Assembly: GCF_014836985.1 (NCBI RefSeq)
Contig: NZ_JACSPU010000001.1
Location: 162,534-226,533 of the forward strand
Source of the DNA: Planococcus wigleyi
Lineage (GTDB): Bacteria > Bacillota > Bacilli > Bacillales_A > Planococcaceae
DNA: 64,000 nucleotides
Direction of reading: 5' to 3'
Shown piece after piece: positions 27,101-34,956 of the stretch. Every line of letters starts with the position of its first letter. Positions within the stretch are counted from its first letter, which is position 1. The notes beneath the pieces are model-generated. The model did no database searches. It saw only the letters and a list, made by a program, of their open reading frames with translations, and was not told where the DNA came from. The translations under genes and the position numbers were made by a program.

Positions 27101-28395
27101 TCAACGGCAAAGAAGTCACGGAAAACGCGGCTACGCCAGCCAACGAATCATTAGCGCCAACAACCACTTCATACAAAGTGGAAGCACCTGTTAAAACAGG
27201 CGACAAAGTAACAGCGGTTTTCTATGACATCGCTGGCAATAAAAAAGAAGTGAACCTGACAGCAGGTTCAAAAAATGAAACAACAGCACCGGTCATCTTC
27301 TTTACTTCACCGGAAACACTGGAAACATACGATACGAATAAAGTGGTTGTCGCTGGCCGTGTAGAGGACGATTCGAAAATCGTTTCCTTGACAGTCAATG
27401 GCGTCAAAGCGAAAGAATTTGACGGCACCAACTTCAAACACACGGTTTCATTGAAAGACGGCTCTCAGTACGTAACGGTCAAAGCAGTGGATGAGTTCGG
27501 CAATGAAATGGAGCTTCGCCGCCAGATCCTGGTGGATACAACTCCGGCTGCCATTTCAATCGTCAACGCACCGAAAATGGTAGGTGCCAATGTAACTGAA
27601 GCGGAAGTAACCTTGAGAATCAAAGACAATATGGATGAAATCTACGCTTACGTAAACGGCAGCGAAGTCTTCAAAAAAGACATGTCCGAGCCATACGGCA
27701 AAGCAAGTTTCAACAAAGACATCAAAGTCAAAGTGCCGGTCAAGAAAATCGGTGCCAACCAATACGAAGTGACAGTTACAGATGCAGGTGGACACGTTAC
27801 TGAAAAGACATTCACGATCACGAAAGCATCGAAAGTGACATTCACAGACATCAAATCGCATTGGGCGAAAACCCAAATCGAAGCACTCGCTTCACAAGGC
27901 ATCATCAAAGGCAAGACCGATACCTTGTTTGCACCAAAAGCGGAACTGACACGTGCAGAATTCGCAGCGCTATTGGCACGTACACTTGAATTGCCGCTGA
28001 AAGACTACGAAGGCAAATTCAAAGACGCGGGCCCAGGCAAAACATGGGCATCCAAAGAAATCGAAGCCGCAGCTCGCGCGGGCATCGTTCAAGGATTGCC
28101 AGGCAACAAGTTCGACCCGAAAGCACCGATTTCCCGCCAGGACACAGCCGTCATGATCATGCGCGCTGTGAAATACCAGGAAGCATCCCTGCTTGAAGGC
28201 TTGAACACGAAACACAAATTCGCAGACAGCGCGAAAATCTCTAAATACGCAGCTGAAGCTGTATCACAAGCATATGCACTAGAACTTATCACAGGTCGCC
28301 AAGGCAACGTCTTCGATCCACAAGCAAAAATCACACGAGCAGAAACAGCAGTAGTCCTTTACCGCTCACTCGAAAAGATGGAGCTTCTGGATTAA
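24118..28395 (+). CDS. Giant SLH-anchored subtilisin-like serine protease (S8, Vpr-like)
   Basis: 1425 residues from a TTG eight bases after AAAGGGGG. Signal peptide (about 1-31), inhibitor-I9 propeptide (about 60-150), then a Vpr-type S8 domain with triad Asp196 (GVIDTGIDPSH), His263 (SMHGMHVAGT) and Ser589 (SGTSMAAPHVSG). A PA domain is inserted at about 400-520 (GKFALVSRGEIGFVEKGLAA). Several Ig/Fn3-like units follow, and three SLH repeats close the protein (about 1240-1425; IKGKTDTLFAPKAELTRAEF). It should be a wall-held extracellular protease. Paralogue of the protein at 29110, which lacks the SLH block. Monocistronic with its own terminator; the 5' leader carries an inverted repeat. Confidence 0.93.
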   Translation: MTKLKPFLLLSMVFMMTFSSAVFGLTGVSAAANSSNVPSTESKKGELNIPEKFVNPEDPDKKVRVIIELDKAPAIESATEKGVLYKNLPDKQKETLEAAVVTGQESVQVSIASVSPRITYLENFTTVFNGFSAEVEAGEVGDIANLSGVKSVYEATEYQRPEVQPEMKYSKELVQAQQAWTDYGYKGEGLVVGVIDTGIDPSHKDMVLTDNKTGDITKSDVAALLADKSIDKGKFFTAKVPFGYNYMDGNNEILDLGPEASMHGMHVAGTVGANGNEENGGIKGVAPEAQLLALKVFGNDPLYPSTYGDIYIKAIDDSIKLGADVINMSLGSTAGFVDSSNPEQKAVERATNNGILVSISAGNSDMFGSGYAAPRADNQDYGLTGSPSTSIDSFGVASFENDKITAKSFNYQVDGTQTGQAIYTLANDADPENLPNPNYEVVDVGLGKPAEYAGKNVAGKFALVSRGEIGFVEKGLAAQAAGAIGVIVYNNATGTISMASDPAIKIPYMSALQADGLAMKAQLDAGKKVTVSFDGDYLDIQNPSAGEMSDFTSWGPTPNLDFKPEITAPGGNIFSTLNNDEYGLMSGTSMAAPHVSGGTALMFQRIEELGLKGRERVQFAKNLMMNTADPVEFAKGEFVSPRRQGAGLMQLHDALSTDVMLTNKATGDAKVALKEIVGDKFTFTLQAENFSKEAANYNVDVNVQTDKSEKEVVAGKATDTDITNPNVRGSAVVTDKVAITAPETITVPANGTQEIKVTVDVSALKGTPEYAAFKNGFFVDGFVTLTDTNEAVTGNTELVVPYYGFNGGWDDASIFDEFAWDADSYYGITLLADDEGNDITGGTHAGKYVPERFAFSPNDDGLQDMAVPVYSLIRNAKEFEVNVLDAAGKKLRTIRTASSLTKHYSATEPYTFNPLNGWDGMIDGKPAKDGKYQIQLRAVIDYPNAQWQSITFPIIVDTVAPEAAAKYDAQTKTVSVTKFADNASGAGADRWEVFVNGKEVTENAATPANESLAPTTTSYKVEAPVKTGDKVTAVFYDIAGNKKEVNLTAGSKNETTAPVIFFTSPETLETYDTNKVVVAGRVEDDSKIVSLTVNGVKAKEFDGTNFKHTVSLKDGSQYVTVKAVDEFGNEMELRRQILVDTTPAAISIVNAPKMVGANVTEAEVTLRIKDNMDEIYAYVNGSEVFKKDMSEPYGKASFNKDIKVKVPVKKIGANQYEVTVTDAGGHVTEKTFTITKASKVTFTDIKSHWAKTQIEALASQGIIKGKTDTLFAPKAELTRAEFAALLARTLELPLKDYEGKFKDAGPGKTWASKEIEAAARAGIVQGLPGNKFDPKAPISRQDTAVMIMRAVKYQEASLLEGLNTKHKFADSAKISKYAAEAVSQAYALELITGRQGNVFDPQAKITRAETAVVLYRSLEKMELLD

Positions 28396-28415
28396 CAGAA
28401 TTGCAACAAAAACAG

Positions 28416-28449
28416 GCAAGCAATCAGCGTTTTGATTGCTTGTTTTTTT
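28416..28449 (+). terminator. Terminator after the SLH protease
   Basis: GCAAGCAATCA and TGATTGCTTGT around CGTT-containing loop, then seven Ts. Confidence 0.88.
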
Positions 28450-28456
28450 GTATGCC

Positions 28457-28511
28457 GAATTGTTTGTGTTTTGTGTGCGTGCCTGGCACGCACACAAAAC
28501 ACAAACAATTC
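28457..28511. repeat. REP palindrome 4, extended 55-base perfect palindrome
   Basis: Arms of 27 bp (28457-28483 and 28485-28511) are perfectly complementary around one T. The core is the usual GTGCC-T-GGCAC; the outer parts nest two rounds of the GTTTGTGTTTTGTGTG sequence. Confidence 0.92.
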
Positions 28512-28875
28512 CTACATGAACAAGTTGTTCTCTTACCTGCATAACTCACTTCTTTACCTGCACTCCATCTGTACCTTACCCATGAATGGAAGCTGTTCGC
28601 ATGGCGAACAGCCGGGCATAAAGAACAATGCATCCTATTGAAGCGTAGCTCACACCCAGCGATCGATCTTTCAACCACTATGAATGCTATTTTGTCTCTT
28701 ATTTTTCCGGTATTCGTGTAGAAACGCAGAAACTGCATGTAGAGATGTGGTTAGTTAAGGTAGCAGCATCACTTTAATCCGGTAGACGACCAAATAGTTC
28801 ATGTAGAACCCCAAACTCATCCTCTATAACCTCAAAACTCACATGTGGCCTTCTCAATTCCAAGCGAGCGAAGCG
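28511..28875 (+). repeat. Composite CATGTAG repeat
   Basis: Forward orientation: type II array reversed (TAC at 28513, 28534, 28555), hairpin GCTGTTCGC/GCGAACAGC (28592-28612), type I array forward with GTA or equivalent at 28718, 28739, 28760, 28782, 28803, 28824 and 28845 (21, 21, 22, 21, 21, 21), then only the first bases of module E (AAGCGAGCGAAGCGCC). Confidence 0.87.
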
Positions 28876-28884
28876 CCTTATAGA

Positions 28885-28913
28885 ATTGTGTGCGTGCCAG
28901 GCACGCACACAAT
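28885..28913 (-). repeat. REP palindrome 5
   Basis: Perfect 14-bp arms ATTGTGTGCGTGCC around A; partial AACACAC-like direct copy (CACACAATTC) follows. Confidence 0.92.
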
Positions 28914-29054
28914 CCCCACACAATTCACTTTACTAAAAAAAGGAAAAAACCAGAGCCTCCTAAAACCCAAACTACCTAAAAAAATCGAAGGGAATTAACA
29001 AATAAGATAGCTTTGGAACCATGGACTTTTGTTTGATTAACTGGAAAAATAAAG

Positions 29055-29082
29055 TTGACTTAATTATTTGATAATTTAGATA
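29055..29082 (+). promoter_or_regulatory. Candidate promoter of the second giant protease
   Basis: TTGACT, 16 bases, TAGATA; ends 28 bases before the ATG. Confidence 0.5.
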
Positions 29083-29109
29083 AGAAATCCAGTTAAAGGA
29101 GGAATAAAT

Positions 29110-32100
29110 ATGAAGAAAGTATTAATCAGACTGGCAATTTTGTTATTAATGGTCAGCAGCCTGGGCGGATTCAATAACGCGCAAGTTGCGGCTGCGCCGG
29201 AACCGGATCCGGAGGTCAAGCTTGCACAGACGCTGCTAAAGCCGGAATCGCCGAAAGAAAATATCAGGGTCATCATCGAACTGCAGGAAGAGCCGACCAT
29301 TGAAACGGCAACTGCAAAAGGCGTGCTCTATAAAGAGCTGCCCGAAAACCAGAAACAGCAGATCGAAGCGGCAGCGATAGCCAAGCAGGAGACGGCGCAG
29401 GCGGCGATCACGGATGTGGCACCGAAAATTGATTTTCTCCAAACCTTCACAGCTGTCTTCAACGGTTTTTCTGCGGAAGTCGAGGCAGGGCAGGTAGCGA
29501 AAATCGCGGAACTGCCGAACGTCAAAGCTGTATACGAAGCGACCGAGTACAAGCGGCCGGAAATCAAACCGACCATGAAATATTCCAAAGAGCTCGTTCA
29601 GGCGCAGCAGGCTTGGCGCGATTATGGCTTTAAAGGAGAAGGCATGGTCGTGGGCGTCATCGATACGGGCATCGACCCAACGCATCAGGACATGGTGCTG
29701 ACCAATAACACCACGGCTGCGTTGACGCAAGCGGAAGTGGAATCATTTGTCTCGAGCAGTGAAATCGAAGAAGGCAAATTCTTTACGCCGAAAGTGCCGT
29801 TCGGCTACAACTACATGGACGCCAACACGGAAATTCGCGACATCGCACCGAACGCATCGATGCATGGCATGCACGTAGCAGGTACGATCGGCGCCAATGG
29901 CAATGAAACGAACGGCGGGCTGAAAGGCGTTGCGCCGGAAACGCAATTGCTGGCTTTGAAAGTCTTCGGTAATGACGCCAATTCAGCTTCGACGTTCGGC
30001 GACATCTACATCAAAGCGATCGACGACTCTATCAAACTGGGAGCGGACGTCATCAATATGTCACTTGGGGCAACGGCTGGATTCGTCGACACGTCGAGCC
30101 CTGAGCAGCAGGCGGTGGAACGCGCCACCAATAACGGCATCCTGGTCGCCATTTCTGCAGGAAATGAAGACCTGCGGGGATCGGGATTCCTGGCGCCATT
30201 CGCGGAAAACCAGGATTACGGCCTGGTCGGAAATCCGGGCATCTCCATTGATTCATTGGGCGTCGCTTCATTTGAAAACAGCGTCATCACCACTGACAGC
30301 TTTGTTTATCAAGTAGACGGTGCCGAAGCAGGGCGGGCACTTTACTTGCTGGCAAATGGAGCCGAACCGGAAAACCTGCCGGCCAAATCACATGAAGTGG
30401 TCTATGCCGGCCTTGGCCAGCCCGCGGATTTTGAAGGAAAAGACGTCAAAGGCAAATTCGCCTTGATTGCCCGCGGCACCATTTCGTTCGCGGAGAAAGG
30501 GCTTGCGGCACAAGAAGCGGGTGCGGCAGGCGTCATCATCTACAACAACACCACCGGACCGGTCAATATGGAAGCCGATCCGTTTATCACCATTCCGTTC
30601 ATGTCGACGCTTCAGGCGGATGGACTGGCCATGAAAGCGGCATTGGATGCTAAGAAAAAGGTAACCGTCGTCTTTGACGACAAAAACTTGGAAATGGCGA
30701 ATCCGAATGCCGGCAAGATGAGTGACTTCACCTCTTGGGGGCCGACGCCGAACTTGGATTTCAAACCAGAAATCACCGCTCCAGGCGGCAACATCTTCTC
30801 GACGTTCAATGACAATGAATACGGCATGATGAGCGGTACATCGATGGCAGCACCGCATGTGGCAGGGGGATCGGCGCTGATGTTCCAGCGCATCGAAGAA
30901 CTTGATTTAGAGGGCAGGGACCGCGTGGAATTTGCAAAAAACCTGCTGATGAACACAGCCAATCCGGTGGAACAGGTGGCCGGCCAATTTGTGTCGCCGC
31001 GCCGCCAAGGAGCAGGGCTGATGCAATTGCATGACGCGCTGTCCACAGACGTCATGCTGACAGACCAGCGGACGGGCGAAGCCAAAGTCGCGTTGAAGGA
31101 AATCCAAAATAACCGGATGACCTTTACACTGGAGGCCATGAATTTCTCGGATACAGCAGCGACTTACGCAGTAAACGTCAATGCCCAAACCGATTACGTC
31201 ACGAAGCATCCAGAGCGGAAAATCGACATCACCGACCCGAACCGCTCCGGCTCGAACGTCATTACGGACCTGGTCAATATCACTGCACCTGAAACTGTGA
31301 CAGTGCCAGCGAACGGCACAGCGGAAATCGAAGTGACGATCGATGCCGCGGCGTTGCAGGGACGCCCTGAATTCGCAGCGTTCACCAACGGATTTTTCAT
31401 TGACGGCTTTATTACCTTAACGGATGGCAATGAAGAAGTGAGCAGCAATACGCCACTTGTTGTGCCGTACTTCGGCTTTAACGGAGGATGGGACGATGCG
31501 CCGATTTTCGACGATGTGGCATGGGATGCCGGAACGTTTTACGGAACGACATTCCTGACCGATGAATTCGGCCTGATCATCAACGGCGGCAGCCACCAGC
31601 AAGGCTTCGTGCCCGAACGCTTCGCCTTTTCACCGAATGGCGACGGCAGTCGAGAGTCGGTCATTCCGGTATTTTCCCTACTGCGGAACGCCAAACAATT
31701 GGAAGTGAACGTGCTGGATGAAAGCGGCAAGAAATTGCGGACCTTGCAGACCGGCAAAAACCTGATCAAGAATTTCTCGGAGGTCTTCCCATATTATTAC
31801 GATCCGCTCAATGAATGGAACGGGGAAGTGCTCGGCGAACCGGTGGCGGACGGCAAGTCCCAGATTGAGATGCGCGCCGTCATTGATTATCCGGATGCGG
31901 AATGGCAAACCTTGACGATGCCGATCCTGGTCGACACCGTGTCTCCGGCAGCAGTCGCAGCACTCAATAAAGAAACCAAAACAGTGACGGTATCGAGCTT
32001 TGCAGATAATGCAGCAGGCAGTGGACCTGACCGTTGGGAAGTATTCCATAACGGCGTCGAGCTGACCGAAAACCAGGAAACCTTTGAAGACGAATCACTG

Positions 32101-32769
32101 TCGCCAAGCACCACCAGCTACATCGTGCCGGTCGACATCAAGGAAGGCGACGTCCTGAAAGCCGTTTTCCATGACACGGCTGGCAATAGAACGGAAGTTC
32201 CATTGACCGGTGCCGTGGACGATACCGACAAACCGGCCATCAGCCTCATCTATCCGGGATTGTTTGAAGTATCGAACACCCGGCAAGTCGGCGTCTTTGG
32301 CATCATTGAAGACAGTTCACGCATTGTTTCCGTAACAGTCAACGGCGAAAAAGCCGATCGCTTTGACGGCTTCTTCTTCGATCATACCTTGACGCTCGAC
32401 GATGGCCGCCACGACATTTTCGTCCAAGCCATCGACGAATCCGGCAACAACCTTGAAATACGCAGCCAAGTACTGGTCGACACGCAGCCGGCTGCCATCG
32501 AACTGCTCGATGTGCCGGAGACCACAGCGGGCGAAGACAGCGCTGAAGTGGCGTTCAACGTGACAGACAATATGGACGCCATCAAGGTTTACCTGACCGA
32601 CAGCGAAGTCTACAGCCACGACATGACAGAGCCTTACGGCGAAGCAGCATTCAACGAAGACATCACCATCACCGTCCCTGTCAGCAAACCAGGCGAAAAC
32701 GACTTCACCTTGAAAGTGGTGGACGCAGCGGGACATATCACGGAAGAGAGCTTCATGATCACAAAATAA
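29110..32769 (+). CDS. Giant secreted subtilisin-like serine protease (S8, Vpr-like) without SLH domains
   Basis: 1219 residues; TAAAGGAGGAATAAAT gives an excellent ribosome site. Same order as its neighbour at 24118: signal peptide, I9 propeptide, S8 domain with Asp185, His252 and Ser578 (SGTSMAAPHVAGG), PA insert, and Ig/Fn3-like units. It ends after the last of these (DAAGHITEESFMITK), exactly where the paralogue continues into SLH repeats, so it should be released or held less firmly. Long stretches are identical in both (QLLALKVFGND, AIDDSIKLGADVINMSLG), pointing to a tandem duplication. Codons are more GC-rich than in the first copy. Likely an extracellular protease for nutrition or surface protein processing. 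Confidence 0.93.
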   Translation: MKKVLIRLAILLLMVSSLGGFNNAQVAAAPEPDPEVKLAQTLLKPESPKENIRVIIELQEEPTIETATAKGVLYKELPENQKQQIEAAAIAKQETAQAAITDVAPKIDFLQTFTAVFNGFSAEVEAGQVAKIAELPNVKAVYEATEYKRPEIKPTMKYSKELVQAQQAWRDYGFKGEGMVVGVIDTGIDPTHQDMVLTNNTTAALTQAEVESFVSSSEIEEGKFFTPKVPFGYNYMDANTEIRDIAPNASMHGMHVAGTIGANGNETNGGLKGVAPETQLLALKVFGNDANSASTFGDIYIKAIDDSIKLGADVINMSLGATAGFVDTSSPEQQAVERATNNGILVAISAGNEDLRGSGFLAPFAENQDYGLVGNPGISIDSLGVASFENSVITTDSFVYQVDGAEAGRALYLLANGAEPENLPAKSHEVVYAGLGQPADFEGKDVKGKFALIARGTISFAEKGLAAQEAGAAGVIIYNNTTGPVNMEADPFITIPFMSTLQADGLAMKAALDAKKKVTVVFDDKNLEMANPNAGKMSDFTSWGPTPNLDFKPEITAPGGNIFSTFNDNEYGMMSGTSMAAPHVAGGSALMFQRIEELDLEGRDRVEFAKNLLMNTANPVEQVAGQFVSPRRQGAGLMQLHDALSTDVMLTDQRTGEAKVALKEIQNNRMTFTLEAMNFSDTAATYAVNVNAQTDYVTKHPERKIDITDPNRSGSNVITDLVNITAPETVTVPANGTAEIEVTIDAAALQGRPEFAAFTNGFFIDGFITLTDGNEEVSSNTPLVVPYFGFNGGWDDAPIFDDVAWDAGTFYGTTFLTDEFGLIINGGSHQQGFVPERFAFSPNGDGSRESVIPVFSLLRNAKQLEVNVLDESGKKLRTLQTGKNLIKNFSEVFPYYYDPLNEWNGEVLGEPVADGKSQIEMRAVIDYPDAEWQTLTMPILVDTVSPAAVAALNKETKTVTVSSFADNAAGSGPDRWEVFHNGVELTENQETFEDESLSPSTTSYIVPVDIKEGDVLKAVFHDTAGNRTEVPLTGAVDDTDKPAISLIYPGLFEVSNTRQVGVFGIIEDSSRIVSVTVNGEKADRFDGFFFDHTLTLDDGRHDIFVQAIDESGNNLEIRSQVLVDTQPAAIELLDVPETTAGEDSAEVAFNVTDNMDAIKVYLTDSEVYSHDMTEPYGEAAFNEDITITVPVSKPGENDFTLKVVDAAGHITEESFMITK

Positions 32770-32778
32770 TGCATGGAC

Positions 32779-32809
32779 AAAAGCCGGGGGAAATCCTCCC
32801 GGCTTTTTG
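32779..32809 (+). terminator. Terminator after the second giant protease
   Basis: AAAAGCCGGG...CCCGGCTTTTT hairpin. Its T-run merges with the left arm of REP 6. Confidence 0.88.
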
Positions 32810-32831
32810 TTTGCGTGCCTGGCACGCAAAC
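32809..32831 (+). repeat. REP palindrome 6, upstream border of the RAYT locus
   Basis: Perfect 11-bp arms GTTTGCGTGCC around T, then ACAATTC. Confidence 0.9.
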
Positions 32832-32960
32832 AATTCAAACACAATTCAAAAAAATATTTTGAAGCCAGGATCCGGCAATTTTCACGGTTTTTAATGGTGA
32901 AAACTCATTTTTGACCTCTTTATCCATCCTCAAATATAAGTTATTCCCTTTTTGCAATAA

Positions 32961-32989
32961 TTGACGGGGATTGATGTTCTTTCTATTAT
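32961..32989 (+). promoter_or_regulatory. Promoter of the RAYT gene
   Basis: TTGACG, 17 bases, TATTAT; ends 32 bases before the GTG start. Confidence 0.6.
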
Positions 32990-33021
32990 AGAAAAAAGGT
33001 TCAAAGGAGGAGTGTGATAAA

Positions 33022-33627
33022 GTGGGAAGAAACCGGCGCATTTGGAATCCGGATGCATATGAACACGTCGTCATGAGAGGCAATAACAGGCAGGCAATTT
33101 TTCAAGAAGAAGCAGACAAAGCCGCTTTCTTCAGAATATTGACCTATGTCCATACTAAACATCCTTTTACGATTCTGGCGTATTGCCTGATGACCAACCA
33201 TTATCATATGTTGCTGCGGTCGCCCGAAGTGCCGTTGGGAAAAGTGATGGCCCTTATCAACAAACGGTACAGTGATTATTACAAGAAGAAATACAATTAT
33301 AGCGGTTACTTTTACGAAAGCCGCTACTACTCCGGCAAAGCCATCACGCATAAAAGCATTCTTGCCATCAGCCGCTACATCCACAGGAACCCCATTAATA
33401 CTACTGAGCCGATGGTGAAAGATATGAGGGAATATCGGTACAGCTCCTATCGGTACTATGCAGATTCTCTCTTTTCCCCATATGAATTCTTCGATTTAAC
33501 GTATCTGCCCACCATTTTGCCGCTCCCTCATTCCAGTTGCCTTGCAGGTTATTTGCTGTATTGCGAACAGGCGGATCTTGAATTGAGCGAGAATTGTTTG
33601 GGTGCCTGGCACTCAAACAATATATAA
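33022..33627 (+). CDS. REP-associated tyrosine transposase (RAYT, IS200-like Y1 family)
   Basis: 201 residues from a GTG nine bases after AAAGGAGGAG. The N-terminus WNPDAYEHVVMRGNNRQAIF, the HUH motif TNHYHMLL (His60, His62) and the region ISRYIHRNPINT with candidate catalytic Tyr are the signature of single-strand Y1 transposases of the RAYT group. In characterised systems RAYTs nick and join REP hairpins and are thought to spread them. Here a REP lies 190 bases upstream (32809) and another overlaps the gene's 3' end (33593), so the last dozen codons are REP sequence. It has its own promoter. It is the only transposase gene in the window and a natural source for the 13 REPs. Confidence 0.9.
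   Translation: MGRNRRIWNPDAYEHVVMRGNNRQAIFQEEADKAAFFRILTYVHTKHPFTILAYCLMTNHYHMLLRSPEVPLGKVMALINKRYSDYYKKKYNYSGYFYESRYYSGKAITHKSILAISRYIHRNPINTTEPMVKDMREYRYSSYRYYADSLFSPYEFFDLTYLPTILPLPHSSCLAGYLLYCEQADLELSENCLGAWHSNNI
33593..33621 (+). repeat. REP palindrome 7, inside the 3' end of the RAYT gene
   Basis: ATTGTTTGGGTGCC, T, GGCACTCAAACAAT: 14-bp arms with one mismatch. It also lies directly before the ribosome site of the next gene. Confidence 0.9.
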
Positions 33628-33652
33628 TAGAAGAAAAAAGGGGGGAAACCCT

Positions 33653-34720
33653 ATGCAAAAGAAACTCCCTGGAATTTTGAGCGGTTGCCTGATAATCATA
33701 GGCGTTTGCGTATTGCTGGTAATCGGGATGATCGCTTGGATCTATCTCAATTATGCTAAAGATTCTCAAGCTGAATCAAAGGCCGAAGACCAGGAAATGA
33801 AGGCATTTATCGAAGAGAAATATGGCATGGAAGCCAAAATCATCGATGAAACCGAAGCGAATTTTGTAGACGGACATAGCTACCGATTGGCGTTTGAAGG
33901 CCAGGAAGATTTGGTGTTCACCGTCACCGAACACGTGGACAATTATGCCACCATTTACCGCGACGACTATCAAGTTGTCCTCGCCACCCATGAAACGCAG
34001 CAGCAAATTGAAGACCTGATGCCGCAGCTGGAAGAACTCGGATTCACCACCCCTTCAAAAGGGAAAATGGTCGAACATCTCTTGAAGGAAATCACAACAG
34101 GGGACAAGGTCCGCTTTCTCACACTGGACAGCGAACATAGTTACGAAACACACGAAACGGCTGAAATTGAAGCATTGACAGAACTTCTCGGACTCGTGAG
34201 AGAAAACAATTTGGACATTCAAGTGATCCGGATATCGAGCCGGCAAGACGATTCCGCTACAGGAATGGACTTGCGTGAAATGGATGGCATTGAAAACGCC
34301 GAACAAGTGGAAGCATATCTCGTCAAGAGACTCCTCAGTGATTTGGGTCCCGCGAGTAAACGGATGCAAACCAAGTGGCAGGACGCAGCTGCTCAAGCAG
34401 AAACCGGGCGTTTCCGCTTCTATGACCAGTGGCAAGAACAATGGATCAGCTGCCAGGAAGTGAATGATACCGGAGACTGCACCAATCTATTGGCAAATGT
34501 CACCTTCGAACCGGGCAAGCTTAGCCAAAAGAACCTTCAACTCGAAGAGGACCTGGACGCCATCTTCGGTTTCTTCGACAGCATCACGCCTAAACTGACT
34601 ACCGTCGACCTGCTGCTGGTCGATCCGGAGCGGGAAGGCGACCCGGTGCGCTTCTTTTTGGCGGAACGCGCAAACTACGACTCCACTGAACAATTGATCC
34701 AGGATCTGGTGAAAGACTGA
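33653..34720 (+). CDS. Hypothetical membrane-anchored extracellular protein
   Basis: 355 residues from the ATG at 33653, preceded by AAAAGGGGGG. One hydrophobic segment (LSGCLIIIGVCVLLVIGMIA, about 8-32) would anchor a soluble, acidic outer domain. I recognise no family. Visible features are a Cys pair (SCQEVNDTGDC, about 265-276), many Glu/Gln residues and alternating helix and strand patterns; the last third (LLLVDPEREGDPVRFFLAER) looks like a small alpha/beta fold. It follows the RAYT gene at 26 bases, but the REP between them and its own terminator suggest that it is not functionally linked. Confidence 0.7.
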   Translation: MQKKLPGILSGCLIIIGVCVLLVIGMIAWIYLNYAKDSQAESKAEDQEMKAFIEEKYGMEAKIIDETEANFVDGHSYRLAFEGQEDLVFTVTEHVDNYATIYRDDYQVVLATHETQQQIEDLMPQLEELGFTTPSKGKMVEHLLKEITTGDKVRFLTLDSEHSYETHETAEIEALTELLGLVRENNLDIQVIRISSRQDDSATGMDLREMDGIENAEQVEAYLVKRLLSDLGPASKRMQTKWQDAAAQAETGRFRFYDQWQEQWISCQEVNDTGDCTNLLANVTFEPGKLSQKNLQLEEDLDAIFGFFDSITPKLTTVDLLLVDPEREGDPVRFFLAERANYDSTEQLIQDLVKD

Positions 34721-34750
34721 AAAACCGGGAGAAACTCTCCCGGCTTTTTC
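34721..34750 (+). terminator. Terminator after the hypothetical protein
   Basis: CCGGGAGA and TCTCCCGG, loop AAC, then CTTTTTC. Confidence 0.88.
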
Positions 34751-34755
34751 TCGTG

Positions 34756-34799
34756 GAATTGTTTGTGAATTGTTTGGGTGCCTGGCACCCAAACAATTC
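34756..34799. repeat. REP palindrome 8 with partial left-arm copy
   Basis: 34767-34799 has perfect 16-bp arms GAATTGTTTGGGTGCC around T. Immediately before it a lone GAATTGTTTGT repeats the left arm, as at 22837. Confidence 0.9.
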
Positions 34800-34956
34800 G
34801 CCAGATGGTTATAATAGAAGGAAAAGAGGGTAAAGCCGTTGAAAAGGTCTGTAACAAATTCCATTTTAAATCAACAAAACGCTATTTGAGTGAAACTATC
34901 AGTCGATCTGTCCGTCTATACTAAAACCACAACGAAAAAAAAGTGAGTTGATTGCA

